Below, piece after piece: positions 55,359-63,940 of a DNA stretch of 64,000 nt (position 1 is the stretch's first letter; each line of letters starts with the position of its first letter). This DNA is from Gammaproteobacteria bacterium. Its GTDB lineage: Bacteria > Pseudomonadota > Gammaproteobacteria > HK1. A program made the translations under genes and the position numbers. Location: assembly GCA_021773795.1 (NCBI GenBank), contig JAJFJT010000029.1:16036-80035 (forward strand), written 5' to 3'. The notes beneath the pieces were generated by a model that was not told the origin of the DNA, did not search any database, and saw only the letters and a list, made by a program, of their open reading frames with translations.

Positions 55359-56882
55359 ATGAAATCGGGAACATACTTCAGGCTGACGTGGGGTTTGGCC
55401 GTTGTTGTTCTGGTCGGCGGCGTGCTGGTTTTAGTCGCTGCCTGGGGCGGGGTTGAATATTACACTTCCCAGTCGTCGTTCTGTGGGGGTTCCTGCCACT
55501 CCATGACCGAGCAATACGAGGCCTGGAAATCCAGTCCTCACCACGCAAGTAACAATTCTGACGGAAAACAGGCCGAGTGTATCGAATGTCATTTTCTTCC
55601 CGGTGACAAGTACTCACTGAAGGCCAAGTTTGAAGGGCTGCGCCATCTGGCGGCTTATCTGTATGACCCCGACGCTCCGCTTCCAATTCGTCCCGTAATA
55701 CCGGACGGTGCCTGCCTGCAATCAGGTTGCCATGATACGGAAAAATTCTCCGAACGGGAGATCATGTTTGCGGACAAGGTGCACTTTAAACACGCTGTCC
55801 ATTTGGGCGAAAAGGCCCTCGCAGGCCAGAAACTGGCCTGTGATACCTGTCATTTCAAGGTATCGGAAGAAAAGCATTTCGAAGTGCCCAAAGATATCTG
55901 CTTTTTGTGTCACCTCAAACTCGAGAAACCCGATTTAGCAAAAGCTGAAATGGCCGAGGTGGGCACCGACAAGATCCTGGAAATCTCCTTTTCCGACCGG
56001 CCTTCCATTGACTTCAACCAGGGCGTATCGCGCTGCGATATCTGTCATATCATTCCCACCGAATCGCTTCAGAGTCAATTAACGGTAGAGGAAAACAAAG
56101 ACGATAGCCTGACCAAACCAATAACCCATCAAACCATGCAGGAAGCGGGCGTGGCCTGTGAGAGTTGTCATTTCGAAGTCGTTAAGGGCGCCGGTGAAAT
56201 TGTCAAGGGCAATGTAGTTTCAAATGGCTGCCTCCGGTGCCACAATCGTAGCCAGACACTTATGGCAACCGCAGGTGATCGCAAGCTGATGCACGACAAA
56301 CACGTCTCAGCGAAAACAGCGGACTGTTTTGATTGCCACAGTACTATTGAACATAAAAACCGTACGGACCACCTGGATTTCGTGCGCACTGACTGCCAGT
56401 TGTGTCACGTCGACCAGCACAAATATCAAAAACTATTGCTTTCCGGTGCCCCCGCAACCGAAAACCTCTCTGCAACGCCGCACCTGATGTTCGAAGTCAA
56501 TACAAATTGCATGGCCTGTCATCTGAAGAAAACGATCCGTACTGGACATGCGGTTAGAACCGCTTCTGGGGAAACCTGCGCGGCTTGTCACACCAAACAG
56601 CATAAGAAGATGCTGGTTGACTGGAAAACGCAACTTGAAGAGGAGGTCAAGGATGCAGAAACAGCAGAGCAGGATGCCCTCAAGGTTTTCGAGGAGTCAA
56701 AACTTAAAATGGACAAGGCCTTACTCAATGAGGTCAAAGAAAAACTTGCCAATGGTCGAAAACTACTGAATATCGTTCGGTTTGGCAATGGTGTACACAA
56801 CAAAAAGTACGCGATCATGATTCTCGATGAGGCATTTGCCAACTTCGACGATTCCATCGATCTGCTGAAGGACGGGAGATGA
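55359..56882 (+). CDS. NapC/NirT-type membrane-anchored dodecaheme cytochrome c
   Basis: This ~507-residue protein begins with one membrane helix (~10-30) followed by a NapC/NrfH-like first heme CGGSCHSM (CX3CH with an adjacent Met). I count 12 heme motifs: ten CX2CH, one CX3CH (~42) and one CX4CH (CLQSGCH, ~119). The last ~85 residues form a charged helical, coiled-coil-like tail. It likely links the quinone pool to the periplasmic molybdoenzyme. The ATG at 55359 was chosen for its AAGGGTG site and placement of the helix; earlier starts exist at 55317/55320. Confidence 0.88.
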   Translation: MKSGTYFRLTWGLAVVVLVGGVLVLVAAWGGVEYYTSQSSFCGGSCHSMTEQYEAWKSSPHHASNNSDGKQAECIECHFLPGDKYSLKAKFEGLRHLAAYLYDPDAPLPIRPVIPDGACLQSGCHDTEKFSEREIMFADKVHFKHAVHLGEKALAGQKLACDTCHFKVSEEKHFEVPKDICFLCHLKLEKPDLAKAEMAEVGTDKILEISFSDRPSIDFNQGVSRCDICHIIPTESLQSQLTVEENKDDSLTKPITHQTMQEAGVACESCHFEVVKGAGEIVKGNVVSNGCLRCHNRSQTLMATAGDRKLMHDKHVSAKTADCFDCHSTIEHKNRTDHLDFVRTDCQLCHVDQHKYQKLLLSGAPATENLSATPHLMFEVNTNCMACHLKKTIRTGHAVRTASGETCAACHTKQHKKMLVDWKTQLEEEVKDAETAEQDALKVFEESKLKMDKALLNEVKEKLANGRKLLNIVRFGNGVHNKKYAIMILDEAFANFDDSIDLLKDGR

Positions 56883-56991
56883 ACCAGCAGCAATCCCAAA
56901 TGTTGGTACCACTCACATGAACATTCTCAATCGTGGACTGTGTTCCAGTGATTGAGAGAACTGAATCATGAACGAAGAGGAGAGATGAACT

Positions 56992-57843
56992 ATGGCTGAT
57001 TCGAATTCACATAAATCCAGTCGCAGAAAGTTCCTGGGTGGTGCAGGGTTGGCCGCAGCCGGAACCGTCGCGTTGGGCGTGCCGGTAACAACAGCCCAGG
57101 CCACAGAAAAAAAGGTCCCCCGCTGGGCGATGGTTATGGATTTGCGCAAATGCATTGGCTGCAGGGCCTGCACCGTTGCCTGCAAATCGGAGAACAATGT
57201 ATCTCTCGGCAGGTTCAGGGCCGTTATTCAGGAAAAAACCATGGGAGCTTTCCCGAATACAAAGAAGGCATTCCTGCCATTAATGTGTAACCACTGCGAG
57301 GGCAGTAAAGAGGACAGGGTTCCGCCCTGCGTAAAGATATGCCCCGAGTTTCCGGGTAAACGAATGACATTCAAAACCGCCGACGGAAGCAAGATTCGCT
57401 ACCGTGGTGGCGCCACCTACAAGCGCCCGGACGGCGCCATCCTGATCGATGCCGAACTGTGCATTGGCTGTGGTAAGTGCATTGATGCTTGCCCGTATGG
57501 TGTGCGCTCGTTTAATCCTTTCGTCAAGGCAGGAAAGGCACCGACGAAACAGGCCGCCGACAAGTGTGATCTATGTGTGCATCGACTCGATAACGGTCTG
57601 GAACCATCCTGCGTCAATACCTGCCAGGGTCGAGCGCGAATCTTTGGCGATCTCAACGATCCGGCCAGCGAGGTCTCCAGGCTCGTCAAGGCGCACCATC
57701 TTGCCAGCGACGACAATGTTCTGCTCGCGGAAGAAGGTACTCGGCCCAATGTTTACTACATCGACCCGGACAACCTGCTCAAAGAGCTCTATACGCAGCG
57801 CAAGAAGGACAAGCTGGACCACTTTGTCGATCAGATTGTTTAG
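56992..57843 (+). CDS. Tat-exported four-cluster ferredoxin subunit
   Basis: This 283-residue electron-transfer subunit has a Tat signal (SSRRKFLGGAGLAAAG). Its four cysteine groups are CIGCRACTVAC, CNHC...CVKIC, CIGCGKCIDAC and CDLC...CVNTC, as in TtrB/DsrO/ArrB-type subunits. It would pass electrons between the cytochrome and the molybdoenzyme. The start has a GGAGAGA site. It lies 31 bases upstream of the catalytic subunit. Confidence 0.92.
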   Translation: MADSNSHKSSRRKFLGGAGLAAAGTVALGVPVTTAQATEKKVPRWAMVMDLRKCIGCRACTVACKSENNVSLGRFRAVIQEKTMGAFPNTKKAFLPLMCNHCEGSKEDRVPPCVKICPEFPGKRMTFKTADGSKIRYRGGATYKRPDGAILIDAELCIGCGKCIDACPYGVRSFNPFVKAGKAPTKQAADKCDLCVHRLDNGLEPSCVNTCQGRARIFGDLNDPASEVSRLVKAHHLASDDNVLLAEEGTRPNVYYIDPDNLLKELYTQRKKDKLDHFVDQIV

Positions 57844-57874
57844 TCCGGTTGTTTGTAAATAGTGAGGAATGACA

Positions 57875-60400
57875 ATGAGTAAATTTAATCGTCGAAAATT
57901 TGTGAAACTCGCTGCGGTCAGTAGCGCCGCTGTAGCGGTCGGTGCCGGCAACACCCAGAGCGCACTCGCCGGGACCCCCATACTTCAAGCCGGCGGCCGT
58001 GATTTTTCACCGACCACTCGTAAGGAACGCAAGGCTATACCAACCGCCTGCTGGGGTTGCGTAACCCGGGACGCCATGATCGGTTACGTGGAGGATGGCC
58101 GGCTGATGAAACTCGAAGGTCATCCGGATTCCATCCGCACCTTGGGTAAGCTCTGCGCCAAGGGGCAGGCCGGCGTCAACCAAGTCTATTTCCCGGATCG
58201 TATTCTTTATCCAATGCAGCGCGTCGGTAAACGTGGCGAGCATAAGTGGAAAAGAATCTCCTGGGATGAGGCCTTGGATACCATTGCAGCCAAGCTAAAA
58301 CCGTTGCGCGATGCCGGTACACCGGAACTGTTCTGCTACCACTACGGACGCCACAAGGCTAGCCAGGCGGCAACCATGTACGATTTCATGGCGGCCTACG
58401 GCACCGGAACCATTGGCAACCACACCTCAATCTGCGAGGGTAGCAAGTGGGTTGGCCAGGAGAGCCTATGGGGTGGCATGTACGACAATTGGGACTATGA
58501 CAAGACCGACTTTGTACTCAACTTCGGCAGCAATCAGTTCGAGGCCCACACCAACCACATCCCCACCTCCCAACGCTTGATTCGGGCGATGGTCGATCGG
58601 GGCGTGCCGCTGTATACCTTCGATGTGCGGCTCTCGAACACGGCTGCAAAATCGACCCAGTGGGTTCCGATTAAACCTGGTACCGATGGCTTGGTGATGC
58701 TGTCCATGATCAACGTCATCATGAACGAGGGCTTGTTCCGTAGGGACCACTTCAAGTTCATGCGGGTGACGGCGGATCACCACGCTTCAACGAACGAAAA
58801 GATTGCCGCGGTCAAAGCGGCGGTTGCCAGATTCACACCCGAGTTTGCCGAGCAGGAAAGCGGTGTTCCAGCGGCCACGATCAAGACAATCGCCCGCGGT
58901 TTCGCCACGGCCAATTCGGCCTGTCTGCTCACCTACCGCGGCGCAGTCATGCACTACCACGGTGCCGATCAGGAGCGGGCGGCGATGTTGTTGTCCGCTA
59001 TTACCAATAATCTCGACCGGCCGGGCGGCCGGGTGATGGGTGTGGGTGCCGGTTGGAAAGCGCCATCGTCCAAAAAAGCCAAGGTGCAAAAGGCCTTGCA
59101 TATCAAAGACGGATTTCCCGGCGAGGCGGCTTTCCCGACCCACCATGTCAGTCAATCGCTGCTGCCGATGATCAAGGATGGTCGCGCGGGCCGGCCTGAG
59201 GTCTACTGGTTCAGTTGTCACAATCCGGCCTACGTCTATGGCGATAATAACGGCATTGCCGATCTTATGAAGGACGAGGAACTGATGCCCTTCATCATCA
59301 CCTCGAATATCGTCTACGATGAATCCTCAGCGCTGGCCGATATTATCCTGCCCGATGTGACCTATCTGGAACGTTGGGATTGGGAAGACATGGTTTCGGC
59401 CAACCAGATTGCTGAGTTCTATATACGCCAACCGCTGGTCAAGCCGCTTGGTGAATCACGATGCCAGGGTGATGTCTGGCCTGATCTGGCGAAACGGATT
59501 GGCATCGAGCTGGCGTTCAAGGATAAGGAAGACTACGTGCGCCAGTCCTGCAATATGACGCCCGGTGTTATGGAGGCTGGCGGATTCGAGTATATGAAGA
59601 AGCATGGGGTCTGGCACGACAAAAATGCTAGACCCAACTATGGCTTCTACGAGGCCAAGGTCGATGTTTCCGGCAATGGGGTCATTCTCGATGAGAAAAC
59701 CGGAACCTATTGGAACTGGAAGAAAGCCGGGGTGGCAAGCGAGGCCGAGGCCAAGGCCAAAGGTTATCTGGGCTCCAAGGGTGCAAAGGATGCCTATGTG
59801 GCCCAGGACATCGGTGGCACGGCCTATCTGGCCTACCCGCCCAAGACCAAGTTCATGAAGTCGGGCCTGCTCGATTTTTATTCCGACAACTTTGCATCCA
59901 AGGGCTTCCCGGCATTTCCCACTTACACGCCGGTGCCTGAGCATGTGAAGATGGCCAAGGACGACCTGATTCTGACTACCTACAAGATCGCCGTGCACAC
60001 GCACTCGCGGACCGCCCATTGCAAGTGGCTTACCGAGATCAAGCACGACAATCCGGCCTGGATCAATACCAAAACCGCCCAGGACAGGGGTATTGCCAAC
60101 GGGGATAAAATCAAGGTCTCCAGCAGCGTTGGTGAAATGACGACCACGGCCCATGTCACCGAGGGGGTCATGCCTGGCGTTATCGCTATCTCGTATCACT
60201 TGGGACGGCGCCATTCGGGCATCTATGGATCGGGTAACAGTGACCCGATATCGGGAGGTGCGGCCTCCGATCCGGATGCCAAAAACATGTGGTGGAAGAA
60301 ACACGGTAACCATCCCAACGTGATTGTCCCTAATGCCTCGGATCCGATCAGCGGCGCGATGCGGTGGATGGATACGGTGGTGAAGGTCGCTAAAGTCTAG
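57875..60400 (+). CDS. Tat-exported DMSO-reductase-family molybdoenzyme, catalytic subunit
   Basis: The protein is 841 residues. A Tat signal (NRRKFVKLAAV) is followed by a molybdopterin-binding fold. The FeS site reads C59-x2-C62-x3-D66-x27-C94: the spacing is standard but Asp replaces the third Cys. The likely Mo ligand is Cys187 in HTSICEGSKW. The arsenate/arsenite enzyme signature GRGWG is absent; the equivalent region reads YHYGRHK. Overall it resembles the ArrA/ArxA/PsrA/TtrA branch, but I cannot assign a substrate. The start at 57875 has AGTGAGG seven bases upstream; 57869 is too close to it. Confidence 0.88.
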   Translation: MSKFNRRKFVKLAAVSSAAVAVGAGNTQSALAGTPILQAGGRDFSPTTRKERKAIPTACWGCVTRDAMIGYVEDGRLMKLEGHPDSIRTLGKLCAKGQAGVNQVYFPDRILYPMQRVGKRGEHKWKRISWDEALDTIAAKLKPLRDAGTPELFCYHYGRHKASQAATMYDFMAAYGTGTIGNHTSICEGSKWVGQESLWGGMYDNWDYDKTDFVLNFGSNQFEAHTNHIPTSQRLIRAMVDRGVPLYTFDVRLSNTAAKSTQWVPIKPGTDGLVMLSMINVIMNEGLFRRDHFKFMRVTADHHASTNEKIAAVKAAVARFTPEFAEQESGVPAATIKTIARGFATANSACLLTYRGAVMHYHGADQERAAMLLSAITNNLDRPGGRVMGVGAGWKAPSSKKAKVQKALHIKDGFPGEAAFPTHHVSQSLLPMIKDGRAGRPEVYWFSCHNPAYVYGDNNGIADLMKDEELMPFIITSNIVYDESSALADIILPDVTYLERWDWEDMVSANQIAEFYIRQPLVKPLGESRCQGDVWPDLAKRIGIELAFKDKEDYVRQSCNMTPGVMEAGGFEYMKKHGVWHDKNARPNYGFYEAKVDVSGNGVILDEKTGTYWNWKKAGVASEAEAKAKGYLGSKGAKDAYVAQDIGGTAYLAYPPKTKFMKSGLLDFYSDNFASKGFPAFPTYTPVPEHVKMAKDDLILTTYKIAVHTHSRTAHCKWLTEIKHDNPAWINTKTAQDRGIANGDKIKVSSSVGEMTTTAHVTEGVMPGVIAISYHLGRRHSGIYGSGNSDPISGGAASDPDAKNMWWKKHGNHPNVIVPNASDPISGAMRWMDTVVKVAKV

Positions 60401-60430
60401 GCTGCTGTGGTGGAAAGGAGAGAGGACTCG

Positions 60431-61096
60431 ATGGGAACCAAGCGGAATGAAATGGCCGATAACGCTACGACGAGAAGCCAGGTCTATGCTTTATTGACCA
60501 TCGTCTTCCGCGCGGAGCCCAGCGAGGCCTTTCTCAAGGAATTGCAAGGCCCCCGGTTTTCGGAGGCCCTTTCCGAGCTGGGAGTTGACTTGGGTTCTGA
60601 ATATCACGCAAAAACTAAAGTGGAGAATTGCCAGGGTCTGGCGGTTGAGTTCACCCGATTATTCCTGGGTCCGGGCCAGCATATATCAGCGCACGAATCT
60701 GTTTTCGCCGAGTTGGACGGTGGCTTTGGCGGTCACTGGGGGGCGCAGACCGCTGAGGTGAAAAAATTCATTGAGGCTACCGGAATGGAATATGCGTCGG
60801 ACTTCAATGGCCTCCCCGACCACATCAGTGTCGAGTTGGAGTTCATGCAGAAACTTGCCGAATGGGAGCTTGAAAAATGGGCCAATGATGACGATGAAAA
60901 CGCCGAATACTGCCTGAGTGTGCAAAAGAAATTCATTGAAGAACACCTGCTTAAGTGGGTTCCCCAATTCTGCAGCGAGGTTATCGACAAGGCGGATCAA
61001 CCTTTCTATCGGGAGATGGCAGGCATTACCGTAGACTTCCTCGAGTTTGACCGTATTTTAATCAACAAATCACTGTCATCAAGCGTGCCGTCCTGA
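60431..61096 (+). CDS. TorD-family molybdoenzyme chaperone
   Basis: This 221-residue, all-helical protein has the TorD/DmsD pattern: RSQVYALLTIVFRAEPSE, then EFTRLFLGPG and DHISVELEFMQKLAEWE. It should bind the Tat signal of the catalytic subunit and assist cofactor insertion. The ATG at 60431 has a GGAGAGAGG site; it is 30 bases after the catalytic subunit and ends the operon. Confidence 0.9.
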   Translation: MGTKRNEMADNATTRSQVYALLTIVFRAEPSEAFLKELQGPRFSEALSELGVDLGSEYHAKTKVENCQGLAVEFTRLFLGPGQHISAHESVFAELDGGFGGHWGAQTAEVKKFIEATGMEYASDFNGLPDHISVELEFMQKLAEWELEKWANDDDENAEYCLSVQKKFIEEHLLKWVPQFCSEVIDKADQPFYREMAGITVDFLEFDRILINKSLSSSVPS

Positions 61097-61184
61097 AATA
61101 GCCACGGGGATTAGACTCGGGGTGAGGGTGGCCACGAACTTCTGCGCATGAGCCTTCCTCATTTCTGTTCTTGCTACCTCATCA

Positions 61185-61315
61185 GATCCCGTTGCCTGGA
61201 CGCCTGAACGGCATCTTCAAAATAGTTGGGTTCTGCCGCAACAAACCAACTGAGCGGCTTTGGTGAATGCGAGGCAAAGTGATCAACTCATGGCTTGAGA
61301 CGAGGCAACGGGATC
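61185..61315. repeat. Inverted-repeat-bounded 131-base segment after the operon
   Basis: GATCCCGTTGCCT (61185-61197) and AGGCAACGGGATC (61303-61315) are perfect inverted repeats 105 bases apart. No target duplication or gene is visible. It could be another short mobile element or a remnant. The rest of the 61097-61348 gap shows nothing else clear. Confidence 0.5.
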
Positions 61316-61348
61316 GCTTTGTAACGTTTTTGCGCTGTAGTATGTCGC

Positions 61349-61831
61349 GTGAGTATTTTTGGACAGCCCACCAAGGGTTCTGTTTTGCTTGCCGGGCTTC
61401 TCCTGCTTGGCCTGTCATTCGGCTCTCGATCGCTCAGTGCCGGGGAGTTATTAGTGATTGCCGGGCAAGATGGCGGGCGGCACCGCTTTAGCATTGAGGT
61501 GGCACGTACGCCGCAGCAACATATGCAAGGGCTCATGGGCCGGCAGCATCTGCCTCCTGACCAGGGCATGTTGTTCTACTTCAATTCGTCGCAGCGGATC
61601 AGCATGTGGATGAAGGATACGCCGCTATCCCTGGATATGTTATTTGTCGCTGATGATGGCCAAATCCTGGCTATCCATCCCCAGGCAATCCCCCTTTCCA
61701 CCCAGTTTATTCCCTCTCCGGGGCCAGTGCGCGGGGTGCTGGAAGTACTGGCCGGCACTGCGGCCAAGTTGGGAATAGTGGTTGGTGACCGGCTCATTCA
61801 TCCCTCGTTCAAAGGTATCCCCAAGCGCTGA
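61349..61831 (+). CDS. DUF192-family exported protein
   Basis: This 160-residue protein has a signal peptide (LLAGLLLLGLSFGSRSLSAG) and a DUF192 domain: RTPQQHMQGLMGR, GMLFYF, MWMKDTPLSLDMLFV and VLEVLAGTAAKLGI. DUF192 proteins are small periplasmic proteins of unknown function. The start is GTG. Confidence 0.88.
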   Translation: MSIFGQPTKGSVLLAGLLLLGLSFGSRSLSAGELLVIAGQDGGRHRFSIEVARTPQQHMQGLMGRQHLPPDQGMLFYFNSSQRISMWMKDTPLSLDMLFVADDGQILAIHPQAIPLSTQFIPSPGPVRGVLEVLAGTAAKLGIVVGDRLIHPSFKGIPKR

Positions 61832-61832
61832 T

Positions 61833-62372
61833 TCAGGGTTTAGGGTGCAATTCCATGAGAGCCGCGGTGAAACCCTTCAGGGAGACCGTGAGCTTGACTG
61901 GCCGACGGCGAGCATCGTGAAAGGTTACCTGGACCTGTGCTTCTGCCTTGAGTTTATCCAGCAGTTTTTTCTCCAGCGGCAGGACGGTGCGGCAGCCCCC
62001 CGGAATGCAGTGTTCGATAGCCAGCCGCAGTGGTTCATCTTCAGCAACTTGCATGGAGATACCCGGTGGTAACGAGATCCCCAAGGGGAAGGTAAGTATC
62101 GCCACTGGCTCCGCCCGCTTTGGTGGATAGGTCACCGCAAACAATAGCACCCGCCCTTTGCCCTTGCGCAGCACCAGATTCTGGAATACGAAACACTGTT
62201 CCGCAGCACCGTCGGGCGGCTGTTCGCAGCGCACCATCCAGTCCTGAAAGCGTTTGCCCTCCGGCGCAGTTTTCTCCTGGGCAGTAGCCAGGGTTGGGGC
62301 CATCAGCAAGCTGATGAGCAATCCAATCAAGGCCATTCCCGGATTGCTCTTGTTCCAGTGCGTCGATTCCAT
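61833..62372 (-). CDS. IalB-like (invasion-associated locus B) periplasmic protein
   Basis: This 179-residue protein has a signal peptide (ALIGLLISLLMAPTLATAQ) and an IalB domain with FQDWMVRCEQ, GRVLLFAVTYP, IEHCIPGGCRTVLPL and a C-terminal beta region. Two Cys pairs suggest disulfides. It is widespread in free-living bacteria, so no virulence role is implied. It converges with the DUF192 gene, one base apart. Confidence 0.85.
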   Translation of the reverse strand: MESTHWNKSNPGMALIGLLISLLMAPTLATAQEKTAPEGKRFQDWMVRCEQPPDGAAEQCFVFQNLVLRKGKGRVLLFAVTYPPKRAEPVAILTFPLGISLPPGISMQVAEDEPLRLAIEHCIPGGCRTVLPLEKKLLDKLKAEAQVQVTFHDARRRPVKLTVSLKGFTAALMELHPKP

Positions 62373-62546
62373 CAGTCTAGCTCTCCCGTTGATGAGTAAT
62401 CAAAGGCGGAGCCTACCGGCCGAAGGCTTTTCTCTCAAGCCAATATTTCCCGGGGAGGGCTTTGAATCTAAACCTGAGCAATGGGTAGGGTAGACCTTGT
62501 ATGCCGATTATTATCGCAATGGCAATGATGTCATATACCAAGCTCT

Positions 62547-63518
62547 TCAGATCAAAATCTGGTTAAATGTAAAGCCACCTATAACTGCCATACTAAAAAT
62601 TACAGCTAAAAATGCCAACAAAAGCGGCCATAAAAATAATCGTTTGAGTAAAATCAATTCTGGAAAACTTGCACCGCCACTACCAATAACCAATGCTATT
62701 ATCGCCCCAAGGCTAACACCTTTTGCTATAAATGATCCTACCAATGGAAGAAGTGTAGTCACGCGAATATAGAGTGGTATCCCGATAAGTGCTGCGGTTG
62801 GAATAGCAGCTGGATTTTGTGAACCTGCCACGTCAGAAAAGAAATGTTCAGGAACGAACCCATGGACAACTGAACCGATAAACATGGCAATCAGCATGTA
62901 AGGAAGCATAGAACAAAAAATCGACCAACTTTCATCCCAGGCCTTGTACCAAAGTGAAGGCTCTTTTTTTTCGGCATTACAGCAGGAGTTATCTTCTGAT
63001 GTATCGCATCCCGTACTGCAACTGGATGACCTGGGCTTAAACATGTCCTGTTTCACAAATCGTTCAAAGCCAAAATGCTGAAGAATAAGTCCTGCGATTA
63101 TCGATGTACTCAGCGCTAAACCTGCATAAAAGATTGTCACCTTTAACCCTAATACAGGAATAAACAAAGCGATAACAATGGGATTTAGTAACGGTGAAGT
63201 AAACAGGAATGTCATGGTTGGGCCAAACCCCGCCCGAGCTTTTAACAATCCAATCAACATGGGAATTGTCGAGCAACTGCAAAATGGTGTAACTGCTCCA
63301 AGCCCTGCTGCAGTTAGATATCCCCTACCGTTTTTGCCTCCTAATAGCTGCTGAATTTTTTCAGAAGGTAATTTTTGGTTGATAATTGCAACACCATAGC
63401 TTATCACCAGAAAAAGCAAGGTAAGTTCAACGAATAGCTGAACAAACATATCCATAGTATTTATAAATTGCACTTTGATTTCTGGGTCGGCTATTAGAAA
63501 GCTTAGATATTCAAACAT
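62547..63518 (-). CDS. ArsP/DUF318-type permease
   Basis: This 323-residue inner-membrane protein has about eight helices and the family motif PFCSCSTIPML (~77-87), then FLFTSPLLNPIVIALF and a matching second half. A Cys-rich cytosolic loop (SCSTGCDTSEDNSCC, ~165-180) could bind metal. Family members export organoarsenicals (ArsP) or metals. The gene is AT-rich relative to the backbone and is divergent from an ArsR-type regulator. Confidence 0.85.
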   Translation of the reverse strand: MFEYLSFLIADPEIKVQFINTMDMFVQLFVELTLLFLVISYGVAIINQKLPSEKIQQLLGGKNGRGYLTAAGLGAVTPFCSCSTIPMLIGLLKARAGFGPTMTFLFTSPLLNPIVIALFIPVLGLKVTIFYAGLALSTSIIAGLILQHFGFERFVKQDMFKPRSSSCSTGCDTSEDNSCCNAEKKEPSLWYKAWDESWSIFCSMLPYMLIAMFIGSVVHGFVPEHFFSDVAGSQNPAAIPTAALIGIPLYIRVTTLLPLVGSFIAKGVSLGAIIALVIGSGGASFPELILLKRLFLWPLLLAFLAVIFSMAVIGGFTFNQILI

Positions 63519-63549
63519 ATACTGTACTCACAATATGATTCTAGAAACG

Positions 63550-63595
63550 TAGAAATATATTATGAGTATAGACTTGGCCTGTCAATATATTTCTA
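63550..63595. promoter_or_regulatory. Inverted-repeat operator between permease and arsR-type gene
   Basis: TAGAAATATATT (63550-63561) and AATATATTTCTA (63584-63595) are perfect inverted repeats 22 bases apart in the divergent promoter region. They are a strong candidate binding site for the ArsR-family repressor controlling both genes. Confidence 0.7.
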
Positions 63596-63631
63596 GTAGA
63601 ATCGAAATAACTGATGAATTTAGGGCTAAGT

Positions 63632-63931
63632 ATGCAGATTGATATCGCCGCAAAAAAACTGGCCGAGCTGGGCCATACGACACGTCTTCAAATATTTCGA
63701 CAGCTAATCAGGGCGGGGGAGCAGGGAGTTCCTGTAGGTGAGTTACAGTCGGCACTTGGGGTTCCCGGGTCTACGCTGTCTCATCATATAAATCGACTTG
63801 TTTCTGTAGGGTTAGTTGTTCAACACAGAGAGGGGCGTACTCTATATTGCATACCACAATATAATGCTCTTGATGACTTGATCTCATTCCTTCAGGAGGA
63901 ATGCTGTATCAATGAAAATGGCTCTTACTAA
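63632..63931 (+). CDS. ArsR-family metalloregulator
   Basis: This 99-residue winged-helix repressor contains LGHTTRLQIFRQL and GVPGSTLSHHINRLVSVGLV as the recognition helix. A C-terminal Cys pair (QEECCIN) may bind As(III) or another thiophilic ion. The start at 63632 has TTAGGG upstream; an ATG at 63614 lacks a ribosome site. It likely represses the divergent permease gene. Confidence 0.87.
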   Translation: MQIDIAAKKLAELGHTTRLQIFRQLIRAGEQGVPVGELQSALGVPGSTLSHHINRLVSVGLVVQHREGRTLYCIPQYNALDDLISFLQEECCINENGSY

Positions 63932-63940
63932 GAGCCATTT
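63916..63940 (+). terminator. Terminator hairpin at the end of the arsR-type gene
   Basis: An 11-base perfect stem AAATGGCTCTT / AAGAGCCATTT with a 3-base loop overlaps the stop codon and is followed by ATTC. The T-run is short, so strength is moderate. The remaining 60 bases of the window show no gene. Confidence 0.6.

Noticed and set aside
57875..60400. Calling the catalytic subunit ArxA or ArrA from the aioXSR/arxXSR-like regulator layout
   Set aside because: The GRGWG-type signature is absent (YHYGRHK instead), Asp replaces a cluster Cys, and no NrfD subunit is present. A substrate name is not supported.
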